Origin: Planctomycetaceae bacterium
GTDB taxonomy: Bacteria > Planctomycetota > Planctomycetia > Planctomycetales > Planctomycetaceae
NCBI GenBank assembly: GCA_020426325.1
Contig: JAGQQG010000009.1
Location: 27,789-91,788, forward strand
Reading direction: 5' to 3'
Length of the DNA: 64,000 nt
A program made the position numbers and the translations under genes. Under the pieces are notes generated by a model. That model was not told the DNA's origin. It saw nothing but the letters and a program-made list of their open reading frames with translations, and made no database searches. This document shows, one piece after another, positions 17,738-26,700 of this stretch; within the stretch, counting starts at the first letter, position 1; each line of letters opens with the position of its first letter.

Positions 17738-18028
17738 ATGCCGCCAGCCGCAAGAGTGGGAGATGATCACGAATGTACGGAAGTGACCGGGGTGGTGCCT
17801 CATGTGGGTGGTCCGATACTCGGTCCCGGTGCAGTCAATGTACTCCTTGAGGGGATGCCGGCTTCGATTGTGGGTGATGAGTGTGAGTGTGAAGGCCCGG
17901 TGGACATGACAGTTATGGGTTCAGCGACCGTCATGATCAGCAACAAGCCGTCCGTCCGTCAGGATGATGAGACAGAACACGGAGGCATGATTGTTGCCGG
18001 GGCACCAACAGTGTTGATCGGTGGTTGA
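17738..18028 (+). CDS. PAAR-domain T6SS spike-tip protein
   Basis: A 96-aa protein that is almost entirely a PAAR domain: MPPAARVGDDHECTE at the start and repeated GGP/GSAT/GAPTV turns, ending VAGAPTVLIGG. PAAR proteins form a sharp zinc-bound cone on the VgrG trimer. There is no cargo extension, so any effector must be bound through VgrG, Hcp or an adaptor. It lies in the vgrG-FHA-PAAR run, and its stop overlaps a possible TTG start of the following giant gene. Confidence 0.92.
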   Translation: MPPAARVGDDHECTEVTGVVPHVGGPILGPGAVNVLLEGMPASIVGDECECEGPVDMTVMGSATVMISNKPSVRQDDETEHGGMIVAGAPTVLIGG

Positions 18029-18081
18029 CGGACTCGATCGGTTCACATGGGCTGGAGATTCGACGAAAGACTCGGTCACGG

Positions 18082-21000
18082 ATGACACAAGCCTGGCGAT
18101 TACAGCAGAATTCATCCTGGCTTCGCACGACAGCGATGCTCATGGCAGCTGCGCTGTTCCTGTGTGGACTGGCGGCCTTTTTCGTCACGTTGATTCAACC
18201 GTTTGAAGCCCCGAGATTGATCCTGTTGACATGTGACGGCGACCCGGCCACCGCAGGGGCTTCCCCCTTTCAACAACTGGCAACCTCTCATCATCGAGGC
18301 CTCTCCTTTAACGAAGTCACGACTCCTCCGGGGCCCGACTGGCTCCAAGCGATCGAGAACCTTGGCGACGACATTCTCTCCCGGGATGTCGTGATCGTGT
18401 CCTTGCGGGGAAATTGGGTCGACACACCTGAAGGGGCTCTGTCGTACGACAACCGTCAGGCGCCTGGTGCCGCGCCCAAGCTGCTTTTGCTTGACGACAT
18501 CCTTGAACAGCTGAACGATCTTCCCGCAACTACGGTTGTGCTTTGTCTGGATGACGCAGACCCGGACCTCGATCAGTTCTCAGAGCGTTTACAGGAGGCT
18601 CAGTCCAAAGCGGATGCAAACCGCGTGGTGATCGTGACCTCGCATCGCCTGGGTGAGGAATCGTTTCCACTACCGATGCGGCGGTGTACGGCGTTCGGCC
18701 ACGTGATCTCTCGTGCACTCTGTTCAGTGGCCGACCGCAATCATGATTCTGTCATCTCGATGCAGGAGTTCCTGACCACGATCGAGAGAGATGTTCAAGG
18801 GTGGGCAGCAGAGCTGACGGGGGGACGCGAAAGCCAAACCCCTTTGGTCATCGCACCCTCTGGGCTGTCCTCAGAAGCGACGGTCTGCCAGGTGCTCAAG
18901 ATCGGAGCAACTTCGGCCGTCAAAACCGGGGGCACAGCCAAAAATACAGATGACGGAGCTTCATCTGATCGAACAGCTGGCGTCGAGTTGAGTCGGGTGA
19001 CCACAACTTGGGACCTGGCGACCGAATTGACTGATCGTGCCCTTGCGGGAGATGTCCCGTTGGTCGTTTGTCGCGGGATGCATCGCGATCTTGTAGAGCT
19101 GGAACGTCGCTGGCGATTTGGCGAATCGACACCCGCTCTTCGGGATGCCTATGACGCAATGCAGGCAACGCTGGAAAGCCTGTCGAAAGATCACGGAGCC
19201 CCTGCGAATTCGCCGCTATGGGCCAGTCTTTTGGCAGACTTGCTGGAACCGGTGAGTGGTGGGAAGTCGGTGGACGCTGCCTCATCAAGTCCGGCTGACC
19301 GGGGTGCCAACACGCAGGATTCTCCGAGTGCACAACCGACAGTGCGTTCACTGCCCGTCTGGACCGGTTCGTCACGGATGAGGTCTCGCGACTCGTCAAG
19401 AATGGACGACCTCCGTCAGCTTCAGGAGATGATCTCCAGCGAAAAATCCCGGGATGCCATCGTGAACTGGCTTGAACAGGAAAGCTCCGACTCGCAGTCT
19501 CGCACTGCTCAGCTTGCGAGAAAGCTGTCGGACTTGCCGAACATTCCAGACGACCTGTGGACCGACGTTCTTCTGGCACGTGTGATGTTGGAACTCAACA
19601 CTCAGGACAAGACTGCATCCTCCTGGTGTTACGACGAATGGACTCACGCTGAGCAAGCGGCCCTGCGATCGGAAAGATTGCTCCTCGATCAGGTGGAACA
19701 TGACTGGATCGAGCGGGCGCAGCAGTCGAATGCAGCGACGATGGCGAGCCTCATGCGCGGGCATGAAGTCGATGCTCTTCACCGGTCTGCGTCGAAGTTG
19801 TGTCGCAACCTGCTGCTGATTCTTCCCGACCTGCTGGAGACCGATCGGCGGCTGCAATTCTGGGAGAATGATCCCGCTGAAGTGGGAGACGTGCTGAATG
19901 GAGTCCTGCAATCGGTCGCAGAATTGCGTCGGACGCTGTGGGAGGACTCACTCCCGGACACAGGTCATGTTGCCGGGCTGGTGCGAGCTATCGAAGCAGA
20001 CAGACGCCGGTTGGCAGAACCTGTGCATCAGCTGACGACCCGCGCAACAATGCCCTCGCTCACATCTCCTCCAGCGAGTGATCTGCTGCGAGCGTTACGA
20101 TCCGAACTGCTGACCACACAGGAGCGGGCCAGTCTGCTCGCTGTCTGGCAAGAGCTCGGCAACGATTTACCGGTCAACGCTCCACACCCAACTTCCGCCG
20201 GACGCGTGATCGTTCACGGACTCTCCGCCGGATTGAAACGTAACTTTCAGCGACGGGAATTCTACAATCATCTATTCAAACCGATCACAAACGACGATCA
20301 AGCCCGTGAGCAACCGTCAGACGATGCGGACTTACTCGATTCCCTGTTGGCCTACCAACAAGCCGAAACCGCTTGGTGTCACCAGCGACCTGGAGAGATA
20401 CGTCATCAACTCGAACAATCTCTGTCGATGCCTATCGATGCCGGGACATTGGCGAGAGCGCAAGTCCTCTGGGATGCATGTGACGGCCTGACGGACGAAG
20501 CACAACTCCCGCCTCAGTGGCCACAGCTGTCGGAACGCATCGAGCAGTGCAGAACCACGCAGCACCTGGACTGGCAGATTCAACGAGTGAATCTGGCGAG
20601 AAATGATGCGAGCGATTGGGAAGCGGATTGCTACGATGAGCGTGAGTCCGACCTCCGTGCTTCTCGACCAATTTTCAGAGCATGGCCCCCTCCGGAGTAT
20701 GATTCCTCCACGCTATTGGGCGGCCCCTTGACGGCAATGCTGAGCAACAAGGGCCCGGTTGAACTTCGGTTTGTCGTTCACAACATGTCAAACCGAGATC
20801 AGGATTATGTGCTCACGATGCAATACCCGGTGGATGAGTATCTGATCGAATCTCAAGTCGATCGTGCCGTTCTGCCAGCGGATGCCCCTCCCTGGCCTTA
20901 TGGATCAACCGGAACCCAGACCGGACTCCCATTGAGTGTGAAAGGACTCGCGTCACGGGATGTGACGCTGCGTGTTCAGCCCCGATCGGTGGACGCTCGA

Positions 21001-22896
21001 CCGGCAACCCTGCTCATAAGGTTACGGGGGGAGCAGTCGACCGTCAGAGCCACCTGCGAACTCAATCCGCCGCGAAAGATTCCCATCGAACTTATCTTGG
21101 AAGATGAGTTCGGCCCGGTGATCGAGGACGACCGAGGCTTCACGGTTGAACCGTTTCCGAACCGAGTTGGCACGCTGCACTGGCTGCTTCAGAGCAACTC
21201 GGAAACCGTGCAGCATGTTCGATTCTCAGTCCATGTGCTGGACGCGGTGCCTCCGGAATTGCCGAGGGAAGCCATCCCTACTGCATCCCTGACCGATTTT
21301 CTGGGGACTCTGTCTCGTGAAACGCACTCCATCGAACTTCCGGTGATCGAGTTGAGGCCTCACGGACCTCCACAACCGGTCGTCTTTCCCAAGGAGGATG
21401 ACACGAAAGCCCCACTTGCCATGATGGGCGGACTGGTGGTCGTTCTGTCGGATGAGTCAACAGGGTTGACGACACTGCGACAGGTACGAATGAGGCCGCA
21501 GCGTCCACTGCGGTTTGCTGTCCCGCAGATCGACTATGAACAGACGACAGGACGAATCAGTCTCCGTATTGATGCTAGAGACATTGAACGTCTTCCTCGC
21601 GAAGGGATCCCGGTCTCAGCGGCTCTGGCAAACGACTCTGATCGTCCACTGCCCGCACGGACGATCGGGACGCTGAGTCGCCAGTCTCCACGGGCCATAC
21701 TGACACTGCTTGCGGAACCGGAGCAGGACCATCGCGTTCATGTCCATGTGGCCGGTTGGCCGCGAGCCTTTATCTTTGACATCATCGATGGCACCCCGAC
21801 ACCTCTCCGCGAACCTCAACTCCGGATCACATCGCCGGAGGCCAATCGTGTCTATCAGACAATTAACGTCGTTCCTGTGAGTGTTCAGCTCGACTCAGCT
21901 CCCGTGGGACTTGTGTCAACGGGTGACTCCTGGTTCGAAGTGGGAGTCGATGCGGACCATGACCGCCGACTGACCGGCGAGGCCGCCGTGCGTATCGAGC
22001 AGGATCGGCACGTCACCGTCGCATGGCTCGGAGCTAACCCGAACGGAACAACACAGTTTCAGGTCGGGGTTCAGGACTTCGATCTGTTGCTGCCGACGAG
22101 TGGACTTCACAATCAGCGTGCCGGTTTGCTGGGACGGATCGTACGAGAGGGACATCCCGATCTCTGGTCAGAGGCGGTCCCGATTGTGTTCGATACATCG
22201 GGTCCCAAGCTTGCCGATCTCGAACTCCTGCCGGGGCCGGTCGTGACCATTGGTGAATCGATCGTAGTCACGGCACGGGCTGACGATCAGGGCCTGAGCG
22301 GCGTCTCGGATGTGCAGCTTGCACTCGACCCAACGCGGGAAGGAGTCTTCGGACCGTCAATCAAACCGATCTCTTCAACCCCCCTGGAAGATGGGACGTG
22401 GCGAGCCGAGATGCCGACGAAATCGCTTGAGCAGGGACAGCACCTGCTTCTGGTCCGAGGCGTCGATCAGGCAGGAAATGCCGAAGATCCCCATCCGCTC
22501 TGGCTGGAAGCCATCACTCCGGAAGAGGCCGCTCGCAGGCAATCCGCACGCACAACAAGCTTCTCAGGACAGCTGTTCTATGGGACAGAGCCGGCATCCG
22601 GTTTCAAAGTCGAGTTGATCGCCAATGAAGCTGAATCATCTGCCCCAGAAAAACCGATAACACCGGAGAAGTCTGTTCAATCGAAAAAGTCTTTCAATGC
22701 GACATCTGGAAAGGATGGGAGGTTTGTCATTCAATCGGTGACCGGAGGAGTCTATTCGCTTCACATCTCCGGTGTCCTGCGAGGTGAGAAGATCGAACGG
22801 GATCGCACGGTGACGATCGACGTCAACAACCCGCCCGCTGCTCTTGCTGAGCGACTGGACCGACCACTGAAGACTGCTTCGGCCGAAATGCCCTGA
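18082..22896 (+). CDS. Giant T6SS-linked envelope protein 1: membrane anchor plus degenerate caspase-like fold
   Basis: About 1604 aa from the ATG at 18082; a TTG at 18025 overlapping the PAAR stop would add 19 residues. One membrane helix (about 16-39) precedes a large, presumably periplasmic part. Residues about 45-240 look like a caspase-like alpha/beta fold (RDVVIVSLRGNW; KLLLLDDILEQL; TVVLCLDDADP) ending in an EF-hand-like loop DRNHDSVISMQEF. The usual GHG and DxC catalytic motifs are absent, so it is probably inactive. Then come a long helical region (about 250-850), beta-sandwich/Ig-like repeats (about 880-1480) and a C-terminal carboxypeptidase-regulatory-like domain (SGKDGRFVIQSVTGGVYSLH). 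It shares this N-terminal design with the giant protein at 23676-28388. Its position behind PAAR suggests a T6SS envelope component, not a standard Tss protein. Confidence 0.75.
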   Translation: MTQAWRLQQNSSWLRTTAMLMAAALFLCGLAAFFVTLIQPFEAPRLILLTCDGDPATAGASPFQQLATSHHRGLSFNEVTTPPGPDWLQAIENLGDDILSRDVVIVSLRGNWVDTPEGALSYDNRQAPGAAPKLLLLDDILEQLNDLPATTVVLCLDDADPDLDQFSERLQEAQSKADANRVVIVTSHRLGEESFPLPMRRCTAFGHVISRALCSVADRNHDSVISMQEFLTTIERDVQGWAAELTGGRESQTPLVIAPSGLSSEATVCQVLKIGATSAVKTGGTAKNTDDGASSDRTAGVELSRVTTTWDLATELTDRALAGDVPLVVCRGMHRDLVELERRWRFGESTPALRDAYDAMQATLESLSKDHGAPANSPLWASLLADLLEPVSGGKSVDAASSSPADRGANTQDSPSAQPTVRSLPVWTGSSRMRSRDSSRMDDLRQLQEMISSEKSRDAIVNWLEQESSDSQSRTAQLARKLSDLPNIPDDLWTDVLLARVMLELNTQDKTASSWCYDEWTHAEQAALRSERLLLDQVEHDWIERAQQSNAATMASLMRGHEVDALHRSASKLCRNLLLILPDLLETDRRLQFWENDPAEVGDVLNGVLQSVAELRRTLWEDSLPDTGHVAGLVRAIEADRRRLAEPVHQLTTRATMPSLTSPPASDLLRALRSELLTTQERASLLAVWQELGNDLPVNAPHPTSAGRVIVHGLSAGLKRNFQRREFYNHLFKPITNDDQAREQPSDDADLLDSLLAYQQAETAWCHQRPGEIRHQLEQSLSMPIDAGTLARAQVLWDACDGLTDEAQLPPQWPQLSERIEQCRTTQHLDWQIQRVNLARNDASDWEADCYDERESDLRASRPIFRAWPPPEYDSSTLLGGPLTAMLSNKGPVELRFVVHNMSNRDQDYVLTMQYPVDEYLIESQVDRAVLPADAPPWPYGSTGTQTGLPLSVKGLASRDVTLRVQPRSVDARPATLLIRLRGEQSTVRATCELNPPRKIPIELILEDEFGPVIEDDRGFTVEPFPNRVGTLHWLLQSNSETVQHVRFSVHVLDAVPPELPREAIPTASLTDFLGTLSRETHSIELPVIELRPHGPPQPVVFPKEDDTKAPLAMMGGLVVVLSDESTGLTTLRQVRMRPQRPLRFAVPQIDYEQTTGRISLRIDARDIERLPREGIPVSAALANDSDRPLPARTIGTLSRQSPRAILTLLAEPEQDHRVHVHVAGWPRAFIFDIIDGTPTPLREPQLRITSPEANRVYQTINVVPVSVQLDSAPVGLVSTGDSWFEVGVDADHDRRLTGEAAVRIEQDRHVTVAWLGANPNGTTQFQVGVQDFDLLLPTSGLHNQRAGLLGRIVREGHPDLWSEAVPIVFDTSGPKLADLELLPGPVVTIGESIVVTARADDQGLSGVSDVQLALDPTREGVFGPSIKPISSTPLEDGTWRAEMPTKSLEQGQHLLLVRGVDQAGNAEDPHPLWLEAITPEEAARRQSARTTSFSGQLFYGTEPASGFKVELIANEAESSAPEKPITPEKSVQSKKSFNATSGKDGRFVIQSVTGGVYSLHISGVLRGEKIERDRTVTIDVNNPPAALAERLDRPLKTASAEMP

Positions 22897-22948
22897 TGAG
22901 GAGACCGGATCAGCGCGATCATCAGGGGATTCCTTTCAGAGACCTTGA

Positions 22949-23761
22949 ATGTGCTCTTCCCATAAGGATGATCGCCGCGTGGAGAACGAGTCCTTACATT
23001 GGAGCTTCCCGCGACTGGCCTCACTGCTTCTGGTGGCCGTCACAGGCTGTGCTGCCACCTATGCCACCATTCCCGAAGGTCCGGGAGTGCCGGTGGTTCA
23101 TCGTCCGATGACGCTCTGGACCTTTCTCGGAGTTGATCAACTCATCGATCATCACTACGAGAGCCATGATCGTCTGATGGCGAGAATCGGGCAGCACTTC
23201 CCTGATTTGGAGCCCAAGCCGCCACTCGTGCTGAACACGTCGCCACAAGCAGCCGCCTCTCCCAGTGTGGCGGTCCATAATGCGGCCTTCGTCCTTTCTG
23301 CAGAACAACAGGCTCCACAGAAAATCAAGGCCATCAAAGCCGTCGCCAAGGTGGGAGCCGCTGCGTATCCGCAGGTCGAGGAGGCACTGCTGGCAGGGAT
23401 GGATGATCGGAATCCCGATGTGCGTCTCGCCAGTGTTGAGGCCGTGCTCAAGACGTCGGGCGATGGATGCGATCCCTGCGATCTCACCGGGAACTGTACG
23501 CCTGCGATCCGTCATCAACTCTGGCTGATGGGATATGGGGTCCACGATGACGGATGTCCGCTGGAACCCTCGCCGGCTGTCCGTCGGGTCGCACGTCTGG
23601 CACTCGGTGTGTGCGGCGGACCAATGCCCGTTGAATGTCCGCCTCCGCAATCGAATGAATTTCCGTCACAGGAAATCATCGAGGAGGTGCTGGGACCGTA
23701 CGATCTGGCAGAACCAACTCCGGCAGACGGGCCGTCTGCGGGGCCTGTCCTCCCGGAGTAA
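22949..23761 (+). CDS. HEAT-repeat-like lipoprotein, candidate outer-membrane T6SS partner
   Basis: A 270-aa protein. After a positively charged start, a lipobox-type signal (LASLLLVAVTGC, Cys near 34) predicts lipid anchoring. A helical repeat resembling HEAT/armadillo units is visible around residues 125-170 (KIKAIKAVAKVGAAAYPQVE; ALLAGMDDRNPDVRLASVEA). The C-terminal half has several cysteines and a proline-rich end. It lies 52 bp after giant protein 1, so it is probably cotranscribed. In canonical T6SS the only lipoprotein is TssJ, a small transthyretin-fold protein; this one differs in size and fold. Its 3' end overlaps the convergent giant gene by 86 bp. Confidence 0.7.
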   Translation: MCSSHKDDRRVENESLHWSFPRLASLLLVAVTGCAATYATIPEGPGVPVVHRPMTLWTFLGVDQLIDHHYESHDRLMARIGQHFPDLEPKPPLVLNTSPQAAASPSVAVHNAAFVLSAEQQAPQKIKAIKAVAKVGAAAYPQVEEALLAGMDDRNPDVRLASVEAVLKTSGDGCDPCDLTGNCTPAIRHQLWLMGYGVHDDGCPLEPSPAVRRVARLALGVCGGPMPVECPPPQSNEFPSQEIIEEVLGPYDLAEPTPADGPSAGPVLPE

Positions 23762-26700
23762 TGAGCCCCTCGTCGTTCAGAACGGGGACACGCAGCGGAG
23801 CAGGCATGACCCGTTGCGAGGCCGTGTCAGGCATAGACAGTTGGATCTTCACAGGGGCGTTTTCGTCTTCGGCCTGAGCGTAGATGAACGTGTGCACCTC
23901 GATCTGGGCGTCGGGGTCGAGACGCCGACGGACTTTCTTGAGTGCGGGACCCGACATCCATGTGACGGCCAATTCACCCAAACCCGGCGATGTCGGTTGA
24001 TGTCGGAGGATGCATTGAACGAAGTTCGCGGTCTGTCTCAGCTCCCATTGCACTCCCGGCGCCAATATGGAATCTCCCTTGGACGTCGAAGGCAACGATA
24101 AGGTTTCAACAGTGGTAGCCACCGCGTCGATCGCGCTGAGCCTCACATTTGCCTGGGGTGCGTCGACAGGCCACTGGTCTGTCGTGATTTGCATCACAGG
24201 GACAGGTGTTCTCGAAACGAACTCATCCCCTTGATAGATGAACGGCACTCCCAACTCTGCGCCCGACTGATCGAGCGGCTGAACCGTGATCTGATAGAGT
24301 TCGGGCCGAGCCAGATAGAGGCGATTTGCCTGTTTGATCGAAAATGTGAAGACTGCATCAGTGCCCGAACGTTGGTGCTGGTGTACTCCAACGAGCCAAG
24401 GGACCTTCTCAGAGTTGGTAGCATTCAAAGCAACGAATTGGCTTCGAGTTGATGTGTATTCCGCAGAGGGGAGTAGACCGGTGGAATCTCTCACATCATC
24501 GCCGAGCAGGTCCACAGCCTCTCCGCCGTTCAATTGGATGGCTGCGTTCGAATTCTCATAGGTCAGGCTGACGCTTGCCGGCAACCGATCGGTCCATGTT
24601 ACGGGGGCGTTCACAGGCGACTCATGCGATTTTCCGTCCGATCCGGTCCAAGTGAATGAAGCAGGTCCGACAAGGGAACGAAGCTTCTGAATCAACTGAG
24701 AAGCACGGCTGACGTCCAGTTGCGATGTGCCTCCGGTCTGACTGGCGAGCGTGCCCAACTCATCACCAGCTGCCTGTTGATCCTTCGCCGACATTCCAAA
24801 GCCAATGACGTGGACAATCGCACCGGAGTCGTGAGCCTTGGCCAATGCCCCTGCGAACTCGACCCGTTGGTCCGGCGGGGGGTTGAACTGGTAGTTCCGT
24901 CCGTCGGTAATGACTACGATGTGCCGCTGAACATCAGTCGGCAGTCCATCGAATCCAGCAGCGGCCTGTGAGACAGCCATGTACAATGGGGTTTCCCCCC
25001 ACGGCAACAGGTCATCAAGTCGAGCGCTCACCTGGCCCAATTCCGGTGGACCAAACCGCCCGGGAGGCAGAATCGTCTCAACGTCGTGATAGGGCTGAAG
25101 ACCATCGGGAACAGCGAAAGTGTCAGCATAGCGCTTCTGGATAATCACCTTCTGCGACTTTGGATCATGCGTCGCACGGTGACCATAGAGCATGACTCCC
25201 ACGCTGGCGTCTGTCTGGTCGGTCATCTCTTCGAGCAGACGCTTCAGGGAGGAGATTGCAGCAGTCAATTTTGTGGTCTTGCCCTGTTCTCCCTCACGAG
25301 GCACCTCTTCCTGCATGGAAGCGGAACAGTCGAGAATGAAAGTCATCGCCGCTCCTTTCATTTGTCGGCTGCTGACCGTGAATGTCGTCTCGGCTGCCGG
25401 ATCGACCTCGAACTCGCTGACGCGTCCACCTGCAGGGATGATGCGGAAATTGCTGCGATATTTGTTGCCACGAAACCACAGTTCTGCGAACAACGGCTGA
25501 CTGACATCCTCAAAGCTGTTCGCAACGAGCTGAGCATTCAGGGGGAGATCGTTTTCGATGGTGGACATTTCCAACAGGTCATTCAGCGTGATGGAAGCTG
25601 CGCGACCGGGAAAGGCATCTTCCAGATGTTGAATTCCCACACGAGCCATGCCGTCCGGGAGTCCATTAACGTTTCCATTTGCGCGGACGCTGATGTGCGT
25701 ACTGAGTTCGTCCGAGGGCGACACCGGGGTCAGGCTGGCCGCATCCAAGCTCAAGCCGGACTCCGCTGCGGCGATGCTGTCGGACAGTTGTTGGCGGAGA
25801 CTGGTGATTTCCTGCTGACGTTCATCGGTGATCCCGGCGACGACTGTGAGCAGTCGATTGACCTGCTGGGACATCAGGATTTGATTCGTCTCCGGCAACG
25901 TGCCCCAGAACTCTCGCAGCGATCCTTCAGCAAGCCAAAGCAGCAGATCACTCCACGCGAGCCTGCGGTATTCCCTGGCCCAGTCGTTGTTCGAGGTCCT
26001 CGTGAGGCCTATGACGCGACGGCTGCTCAGCAACTGATTGCCTGTTCCATCGTTCAGAGATTTCGCACTGGTTGGGGCGGAGTCGGACTTCTCCGCTTCG
26101 CTCAGACGACGGCAGAACTGTGCATTCAGACATTCCCAACGGGATTCACCTTGCGAGAATCCGGTTGCATGTTGAGGAGGTCCCGTCAAGACGAGCGCGG
26201 GATGAGCATCCCAGGAGCTCAACATCCGAGCCACCGACTGGCTGGGTTTGCGATTCACTGAAGCTTGCGGTTGTTGCGTACGAGCTGCAACGAGTTTCTG
26301 AAGAAGGACGATTCGCTGTTCGGCAGGCGGGCGGCTTTCCTCGTCGTCAGTCCGACTGAGCAATGGGACCTGCAGAAGTCGTTCGAGCGCGTCTAGATCA
26401 TCTGCCTGGAGATGCCTGAGCGTGAGCAAGCGTGTCCATTCCTCATCAAACCGCGAGCGGAGTTCATTCCAGCCACGCTCCACAGCAAGAGGAGTGACCG
26501 GAGTGCTGTCCAGCTGTGGTGTTGGTGGATGCAATCGCGCGTCAAGGTCATTGATGCCGTTGAGGAGTGGCAGTAAGACCTGATTGACGAGCTGATCCTT
26601 CTGGTCCGAGGTATTGGCATCGTGGACCGTTGCCCATTCAGCCAGAAACGGCAACTCCAGACGGATCCGGTCGCAGAGGGCCAGCTGTTGATGGAGTGTT

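Noticed and set aside
22949..23761. TssJ
   Set aside because: Length and helical repeat pattern do not fit the small transthyretin-like TssJ fold; it is kept only as a possible functional substitute.
25086..26261. A long + strand open frame of about 391 codons
   Set aside because: Antisense to the VWA-containing giant protein; composition and lack of motifs indicate a shadow frame.
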